NCBI GenBank assembly: GCA_024449915.1
Contig: JAMZAV010001828.1
Location: forward strand, 62,001 to 126,000
Direction of reading: 5' to 3'
Source of the DNA: Sweltsa coloradensis
Taxonomy: Eukaryota; Arthropoda; Insecta; Plecoptera; Chloroperlidae
DNA length: 64,000 bases
In this document: piece by piece, positions 57,276 to 64,000 of the stretch
Position numbering within the stretch: the first letter of the stretch is position 1
Layout: each line of letters starts with the position of its first letter
Program-made: the position numbers and the translations under genes
Notes under the pieces: model-generated
The model's database searches: none
Told to the model about the DNA's origin: nothing
What the model saw: the letters and a program-made list of their open reading frames with translations, nothing else

Positions 57276-58970
57276 CTGGAACCACACACTTGCTAGTTCA
57301 GTCATACAATTACACACACATTGAAAACTATGGGAATAAGAGATACCTGAAGCATTAAACCCATAGACTAATCGTGATCCAAGGTTTGCCCCCAACAATA
57401 TGAGTTTAAAATTACCATAAAAAGTAATTTGAACTCTATAAAAAATCATCTCTCCCCCACATATTTTCCGTGGCCGACTGAGAATAATAGTCATTTATGA
57501 TGGGAATCTCAAACATTTTAATTAATTATCAGTCGAATTTATAATTTTAATAAAATATTGCTAATTAGTACTAATTACCTATATTTAACAAAATCTAACT
57601 TGACAAACCGTAGGTCAAATTTAATAATCTCTTATCGACCATAAATTTTAAACTGTTGAAAACGTCCCATCCATATGAGAACATACATTTGCATATCCAA
57701 AGAACAAACAACCTAAACAAGCACAAGATTAAAAGACTATTGGTTTATTTAGAGTAACAATTCTCTAAGTTACTACCTATATGAGTTAAGAGAATGACTG
57801 TGACAATGGCACCTTGTTAATTGTTACTATTCATGAATAATGATGAATAATGCCAATTGTGGGCATATGGAAAGAAGAAGAAGAGACTATTGAGTTAACG
57901 TGCAAACTCCTATTGCATTGTGTTAATTGTTATTCTTCCATAAGATAAAAGGAAGATAATAAAATAAACACAATGCTAGAGACATATAATAACAGAACTA
58001 AAAGAATAACGTAAATATGTAATCCACAGCAGCTTTGTCGCGCTCGAGTTTTGACTCTTGACATATACCAACAAATAAGAAAAATTGACTGAACATCAGG
58101 AAACCTGGTTGGTTAATAGTTAATACTTAATTGTACTAATTTTGGAATTTAACATTTTATAGTACATAAAATTAAAATAAATAAATAAATTTGAATTTAG
58201 AGTCTACCCACTCAGTCATATAACTGATTTTGAGTGGGTGGGTGACATTGAAGTTTAAACCAAAGCAACCAAGCCAACCCTGAGACATTCCTTGTTATAA
58301 TTCCAAGACTTTCTCATTGAATCTATTATAGTAACTTCTAGGAAATTGATAGAGATGCCAGTTTGAATGAGAATGTCAACCAACATTGTACATGCTATGA
58401 TTCTGTGGTTGTGGTTGTAAGGGAGGAGTTGCCCTGACAGGTGCAGTTGGAATGAACACCCAGCTACATGAAACACAGCACACTGAACTATTCTATTTGG
58501 TTGCAACACAGAAAGCATGTTACATTCACGAAGAAAATATAAAACACTTCAATTATCATGCAATGTGGTTGCAAGTTGCAACACCTTTTCTTTACCTGCT
58601 CGATGATGTGAAGTGATAAATAAATTGATTAGTACAGGTCACGTTCCAATGATTAACCTGAAAATCCAGCGACTCAGTTCTTTCGTAACCATTGGAGAGT
58701 TACGAGAAATACGATTCAGGCTGAAATTCAGTTTTCTACACATTTCTTATTTTGAACAATTACTATCTTATTTCTCATTGTCATTTTTTAGTATTTACTT
58801 GCAAATTGTGATTCTGGTTCATTATGCTTTAACTGTCAAATTATACGTTGATCAATTGACAACATAATAGTAAAAGAGGTTACGTGGTCCCATTGGAAAC
58901 ATACAATACAAACCAATTTTATGAGGGTTCTGGAATTTCAGGTCAACTGTTGGAAACAATCCCTTTCTAT

Positions 58971-59001
<31 letters not shown>

Positions 59002-59355
59002 TCATTTTTTGGTCACATAAAACCATAAGTTGCAGTCCCCTAGAGATAACAGCACCAGGTGGAGAGAGCATCAAATGTTTTCTTGTTTTCTTGTACATAT
59101 TTGTATTTCTATTTATGCTTTCTGCTTTCAAGTTCAAACATTACATTATGTAAAAATACAGCAGGCCTACTCTTAGACCTCTATAACGAATTCCTTTCAC
59201 AGAATGCACTAAATAAATGTGATTTTTAAGAACCTGTTCCGCTGGCAAGTTCGTCTTTACCGACGCAGAAAGTTGGAGTATGACTCTCTTATCAACAACG
59301 GTGCTGCTATCGGTGAGCGCTGCAATCTGCAGTGACACGGGCGGAAATAGTTTAC
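57276..59355 (-). other. MIM intron with SINE-like fragment and (TCAA)n
   Basis: Contains the GAGTCTACCCACTCAGTCAT module at 58199-58262 (preceded by AAAT repeats) and an (AATC)n run at 58973-59000. Nothing else is recognised. Confidence 0.6.
58180..58262 (+). repeat. SINE-like repeat fragment, 5' module
   Basis: AATAAATAAATAAATT then GAGTCTACCCACTCAGTCAT and AACTGATTTTGAGTGGGTG, the fifth copy of this family in the window. Confidence 0.7.
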
Positions 59356-59469
59356 CTGATGTTGAGACGGGACGCCGGCGAACACCGCCCGCAGTAAAGT
59401 CCCCAGATCGGGGAAGCGTGCAATACTTGCTAGCAGCCTCCAAACTAGTATACACACTCATAGTCACAT
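59356..59469 (-). CDS. mim: MIM/MTSS1-like protein, short exon
   Basis: The acceptor is TTCTGCTAG|ATGTG, entering at phase 1 to match the upstream donor, and the donor is TCAG|GTAAAC (phase 1). It encodes 37 complete residues around TSLEAASKYCTLPRSGDFTA and RRRPVSTS. A nearer acceptor (TACTAG at 59445) would break the phase, so the upstream one is chosen. Its Ser/Arg-rich content fits the disordered middle of MIM. Confidence 0.7.
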
Positions 59470-60886
59470 CTAGCAGAACACAACACACACACGTCAGCAT
59501 AGCAACACAAATCAGTGCAAAACATGTTAGACATCAAGCAAGGTTATAGCTATGGTTGCCCAAACTGATGCATTACGTCGTTTCAAGAATTTGTTAGTCG
59601 AGGAATACTTTTGTGGGTGGAATAGATAATATGGGATAGTTTTTTAAAATTGTACTTTATTTTAAACTTTTATTTAAGTACCGTATTTATGTGAATGTAC
59701 TCTGCAGCCCGCAGTAATATTTAGAAATAGTTGGTATTCCATTTAAAAAGTAGGGTGTAGCCATGCACAAGCTTTTTGTCAATATAATAGGAGGCCTATT
59801 TAAAACATACTTTTTTAAGCCCCTACAATCTTACTTGGTCTGAAATAAGAACAAAATATGATAGCCTGTATTGTTTATTTAATTGGTCTGGCTAGACTCA
59901 AATTAAAACCCCAAACTTTTGGATGAGATATTTGGATGATATTTTTCAGACTAATGGATAAGCCTACCTTATGTGTAAACAAAATTATTGTGATCATTCA
60001 AATACAGCCAACTGTATAATAATGTCAAAAGTCACAAAGTGCATTAAATTAAACCATTTTTTAAAAGAATGCATAGAAGAATAGGTAAGTACTAAGAATG
60101 CACTCGCATGGATATAGTAATCCCCGGCATCCGAGAAACAATGGTGACAACTAATGCTGCTTTTTGCTTATAAATGGTATATGATGACAATCAGTGGGCA
60201 AACATAGCTGTGTTTGTAGAACTAGTGGTGTATTGGTTGAATGTATGATCAAGTAATTGTAGGGTAGTGTAGTGTTGTAAACTAGCTATATTAATTCACA
60301 CAATTCAACAAGCAAAGAAACACAATTAATTAACAGTAGTAGAAGGTAGGCGGGCCTATAACTATATTGGTCTATCTATCCTATATTGCATGTGGGTTAA
60401 GTTACTACAAGGGAATACATGAATATCTCTAGCAACACAGGTAGCATTCACATTAAAAACTTTAAAATTCCACTTCATAGTTTAAACAGGTTAACTTCAT
60501 CTCTACAATAACGTAAGCTGCACCCCAAAATCAACCGAGGACAACTGAAATGTTAATGGCCGCCTAAATACCACTGTCAAAAATAGTTGCAGTTGGTCAA
60601 TTTAAAAGCACAAATTTAATAGGGCTAAACAAGTCTAGAAATTTAAATAAGAGTTGAAGCAAAGATTTCCACTTGATGCTCACTTGACTATATTGGTAGC
60701 AGTCTCAAAATTTCAAGATTTTGAAGTACTAAGTATGGTAATTAAAGAGATATCCAAAGTTATCCATTTGCACTCTATATTAGTCAAGTCAATTTATTTA
60801 TTTTATTAATTTAAGAAGTTTTTTTTATTAACATTCAGACAATTTATTTTGATTCCATTACTTTTATTTCAATTACAGTAAGATCT
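59470..60886 (-). other. MIM intron, left of the pogo-like MITE
   Basis: AT-rich, no gene or clear element is recognised. Confidence 0.5.
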
Positions 60887-61803
60887 CTCTTATCCGATCT
60901 CCTCTTATCCGATGTTCCGTGTTAACCGAGCAGCCCAAAAAAAAAAATAAATAAAAAAAAAAAAAAAAAAAAAAAATTAAAGTTTTAAATACGTAAATAA
61001 AACATAAAAATAATTACAGACGCCGCGCCGCACTTTTTTAAATGTACTCGCATACATTTGTAGGCATGCCTTACGAGTGAGTGCAAAGAAGATAGATCGG
61101 CGATATATCTCGACTTTCGAGCAGTGTGCATCAGTGTACTGAGCGTATAGAGTTCAGTGGTCAGTGTGCGTCGGGCGCATCGCCGGTAAGCGTCAGTGCC
61201 ACCCACTGAGCATATAGAGGTCAGTGTGCGTCGCGCGCCTGCGCGTGCGCATACGATCCAGCCATCTCACACACAGCTGTTCAAAGATGGTCGTTGTGGA
61301 ACTAGATGCAATCATGTTTCAACCGATTCACGAAATTCGTTATCACGACGCATTGAATTGTTATTCCTGGGCTTATCTTATTTCTTTCCCAGACTTATCT
61401 TGCGTCGTGAGCTTCAGCGCGGGCATAGTAGTGAGAGGTTTTCCCACATGAGAAAGAGAGCTACGCCTAGGCCTATGTTTGCATTGTAGGCCTAGGCCTA
61501 CTGCGTCGAGTTTAGGCCTAGGCCTAGGCCTAGACATACGTTTTTATTACGACATGTAGGCCTAATTGTGTACGTGTGTTCGTGAGCTTGAATTACAAGC
61601 TATTAAATCATTTAGTATACCCTGTATGAAGTGTATCGTGTGTATTTTATGTTCCTTTATCCATTACATGTGTCATATATCATTTTACCACATCAGGCTA
61701 TGCTACGAGAGCAAATAAACAATTGATCCGCGCCATCCGAGTTTTTCGCAAATCCGAGGTGCCCCCGGTCTCATCCAACTCGGATAAGAGAGATCTTACT
61801 GTA
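60887..61803. mobile_element. pogo/Tigger-like MITE of about 0.92 kb
   Basis: The TIRs read CAGTAAGATCTCTCTTATCC at the left end and the inverse GGATAAGAGAGATCTTACTG at the right, flanked by TA. Just inside are CCGATGTTCCGTGTTAACCG and ATCCGAGTTTTTCGCAAATC, the style of pogo/Tigger/Jerky element ends (cut at TA). The interior has a GC-rich block, several ATG ORFs without transposase motifs and an array of TAGGCC near 61490-61530. Non-autonomous. Confidence 0.85.
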
Positions 61804-63187
61804 GTTTTTAATTTATCCACTTGATCTGAAATTTTGCTTGCAACAAAATTCTTCCCGATTTCTTTGTGTTGAAAAAGAAACCGGTCACAGTGGTAAAGTT
61901 TAAATATTGTTTATGCCATCTGCCAAGTGTAGGTATTTGTTCCGCTTTGTAACAATATCAATGCAATTTATAATATTTATTGTATTAGATGAAATATAAC
62001 TTACATTTTATAATATGTAGATTAGACTTAGATTGGGGGAAAGAACGACTAACAATCGAACCATGCCATTTTTTGGTTTGGTTTGTATAAACTGTTTAGA
62101 CCTATACAATACATGTACCTAAAAACAATGCATTGCAGAGTGTATAGACTAAAGCAAAAATTAATACTTTTAGAGTTTTAGGTCTAGATATTGGTGATGT
62201 AAAATTACAGTGAAATACAGTACCAGGTACCTACTGTAAATATTAAAAACAATTTGAAACAAATTTGTTATTCTATTTATATATTACCATATACGGTATT
62301 GTCCTGAATATAAGCCTACCTTTTTTTCCCATTATTTTGTCTCAAAAGTCCATTACCAGCTTATGTATACATGTTTAAAAAAAATTTCAACAAGAAAAGT
62401 TAGGGGGTCGGCTTATAATCAGGTTCGGTCTATATTCGGCACAAAACGGTATATTGTATCAATTGGCGGTTGGTTTTGGGGCGACCAACGTAACACTCAT
62501 GAAGTGATCATCTACAGTTTACATTTCCATTGTTTGCCCTTTAAGATACAATATTGAGTAGATAAGGCTGTGTACTGTCACTTACAGTTCAAGATCTATA
62601 ACTCTGCACTTCCTGATCAACAATGAAGTCAGTGACTGAACTTGGCAACTCTTCTATGTGTACATCTAATAGTAATGAGGATATTATTGGAAGCATATCT
62701 TATTGGACACTTAATTGACGGAGGGATCAGGCATCAATGTTATAGGTCTTAAAATGGTCAGCACAACATGAAGGCAGCGGGTCCATTTGTAAATGAGAAA
62801 CTATCTAAACTCTTAGATAACAACACGAGGACATAAAATGTCAACACATGTGAATGTTGTCTGGAGAAAATAAATTAAAAGTCATAATCCAAATAGAAAC
62901 TGGCAATTTGAATCCATTATTGTACCAAAACCCTAGAATAAACGGACAATTTTGTAGATAGGTTGTATGAGAAATAATTTAATTTAATTTAATTCAATGG
63001 AGGCTATGTAACATAGTCCATGTTGTCTCATTTCTGAGCTTGTAACTTTTTTAATTTCTAAAGGTAATGTTTTTTTAAAATGTAGATTTATGAAATGTGA
63101 AAGTTTCCTAGCTACAAGAAACAGCTAAGCCTACTTGATATCAGGCAATACACCGACAGGGTGGAGGGGCTAACATGCCGCACTCAC
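61804..63187 (-). other. MIM intron, right of the MITE
   Basis: AT-rich with no gene recognised. The ORF at 62363-62557 has no domain. Confidence 0.5.
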
Positions 63188-63416
63188 CCTCGGTGTGGGC
63201 CGCGTCGTCTGCCGGGATCGTCTGACTCCCGTAGCCGCTCGACGACTCCAGCGAACTCTCGCTCGTGCTCCCGTCTTTCTCGGTCGCCTCCGTCTTGTCC
63301 GGAGTGTCTTGCGGGGGAGGAGGGGGGAAGTTCATCTCCTGGGCCTTGGAGGCCGCCATGTGGGCCAGCTCGCTCATGTTCACGTACATCGGCTGGGGAG
63401 GGTCGGCAGCCACAAC
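63188..63416 (-). CDS. mim: MIM/MTSS1-like protein, first exon in the window
   Basis: The acceptor is AATGTCCCAG|GTTGT (phase 0) and the donor ACCGAGG|GTGAGT (phase 1). It encodes 76 residues: PPQPMYVNMSELAHMAASKA, EMNFPPPPPQDTP and SESSLESSSGYGSQTI. The SSSGYGSQT block is the Ser-rich SGYSSQT-type motif that follows the I-BAR domain in MIM/MTSS1. YVNM is a possible SH2 ligand. Upstream I-BAR exons are not visible; they should lie beyond 64000 on the minus strand. Confidence 0.8.
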
Positions 63417-63466
63417 CTGGGACATTTCAATTGCATTCAATACCACATAGTCAAATCATATTTGAT

Positions 63467-63579
63467 TCTGTGAATGACACAAAGAGATAGGGTGCCAACA
63501 GCTTACCTTAAATGGAGTAGGCGCGCCGTCTCCATTTAAGGTAAGCTGTTGGCAACCTATCTCTTTATGTCATTCACAT
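63467..63579. repeat. hairpin of about 112 bp just upstream of a MIM exon
   Basis: TGTGAATGACACAAAGAGAT pairs with ATCTCTTTATGTCATTCACA, and AACAGCTTACCTTAAATGGA with its inverse. The turn is a short GC-rich GTAGGCGCGCC. It has one or two mismatches. It sits in the intron about 50 bp upstream of the acceptor of the exon at 63416 and resembles the 98-bp hairpin at 25541. Confidence 0.85.
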
Positions 63580-64000
63580 GATCCAGCCTTTTGGCATTCA
63601 TTTCAAACAAATGCATTATACATATTTGATTCTATTCAATTTAATTCAATTTAATTTATTTTAATTTAATCAATATGATTCTATTTATTCATTCAATCTA
63701 TATAAGTGTAATGTAAGTGCATGTTTAAGGAACCTTTTGAAGTTGTAAAGCACTAAGTTTGTTATATGATAAAAAATAACGTAATTTAACATTGTATTAC
63801 TAGCTGATCCAAATAGTAGTGCACAAATATGTAATTAACTATGGATTGTTTTTTTTTGTCTGGAAAGTGGAAATACAAAAACTTATGTTATCATTACTTC
63901 CAGTATTAGTTACACATTTACATCTCACAGGTTTGGTAATAATAAGTGTATGTTTGTAAGTTGCTAAGACACTACTGTCAGTAACCTGAATCTGCCAGAA
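63580..64000 (-). other. MIM intron continuing beyond the window
   Basis: AT-rich, no exon is recognised before the right edge. Confidence 0.5.

Noticed and set aside
59141..59500. 119-residue minus ORF as a separate gene
   Set aside because: Only the part at 59469-59356 fits, as a MIM exon; the flanks are intron.
61196..61489. ORFs inside the pogo-like MITE as a transposase
   Set aside because: No DDE motifs or helix-turn-helix; the ORFs are short and lie over GC-rich repeat.
1..64000. CRISPR array or bacterial insertion
   Set aside because: Tandem repeats here lack regular unique spacers and no prokaryotic genes are present.

Overview
The window is animal nuclear DNA, most likely insect and possibly hemipteran; this is an inference. 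It is AT-rich, has spliced genes with GT-AG introns, carries many dispersed TAGGCCTA-type motifs, and is packed with eukaryotic transposable elements. There are no bacterial-type operons, rRNA genes or CRISPR arrays.

Two host genes were assembled by hand from exon reading frames, splice sites and intron phases. They converge tail to tail. (1) On the + strand, 33272-39589, five exons encode a complete 531-residue adaptor with a PH domain, an IRS/DOK-type PTB domain and a C-terminal tail with three YxxM motifs (YSCM, YLPM, YMVM) and a proline-rich SH3-type site. This is the layout of an insulin-receptor-substrate or DOK-like docking protein. (2) On the - strand, 63416-49004, five exons encode the last 341 residues of a MIM/MTSS1 (missing-in-metastasis) actin regulator ending in a WH2 motif. 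Its N-terminal I-BAR exons would lie beyond the right edge. All exon junctions are phase-consistent in both genes.

The left third (1-16.5 kb) has no recognisable host gene. It is a nest of foldback elements: about 0.6 kb at 204-816, about 0.66 kb at 1555-2213, a giant palindrome of about 4.2 kb at 2549-6795, about 0.4 kb at 7195-7590 and about 0.54 kb at 15905-16445. A further inverted repeat brackets the 1.2-9.3 kb block. Tandem copies of a dispersed repeat (9.5-10.9 kb, also at 40.9-42.85 kb), a decayed LINE RT fragment and an 8-bp-TSD MITE follow.

From 16512 to 24831 lies a decayed Ty3/gypsy-type LTR retrotransposon (gag, protease, RT, RNase H, integrase, with frameshifts). Its right LTR is split by a foldback element of about 925 bp. 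The rest holds a 433-bp hAT-like MITE, a Penelope-like element with GIY-YIG endonuclease and hammerhead-like 3' motifs, a second hAT-like MITE landed 35 bp before the last IRS/DOK exon, a tRNA-derived SINE-like fragment, a dispersed SINE-like family, a degraded LINE of about 5 kb with PHD and SGNH-like ORF1 domains inside a MIM intron, and a pogo/Tigger-like MITE. Long stretches between these hold only AT-rich sequence and simple repeats.
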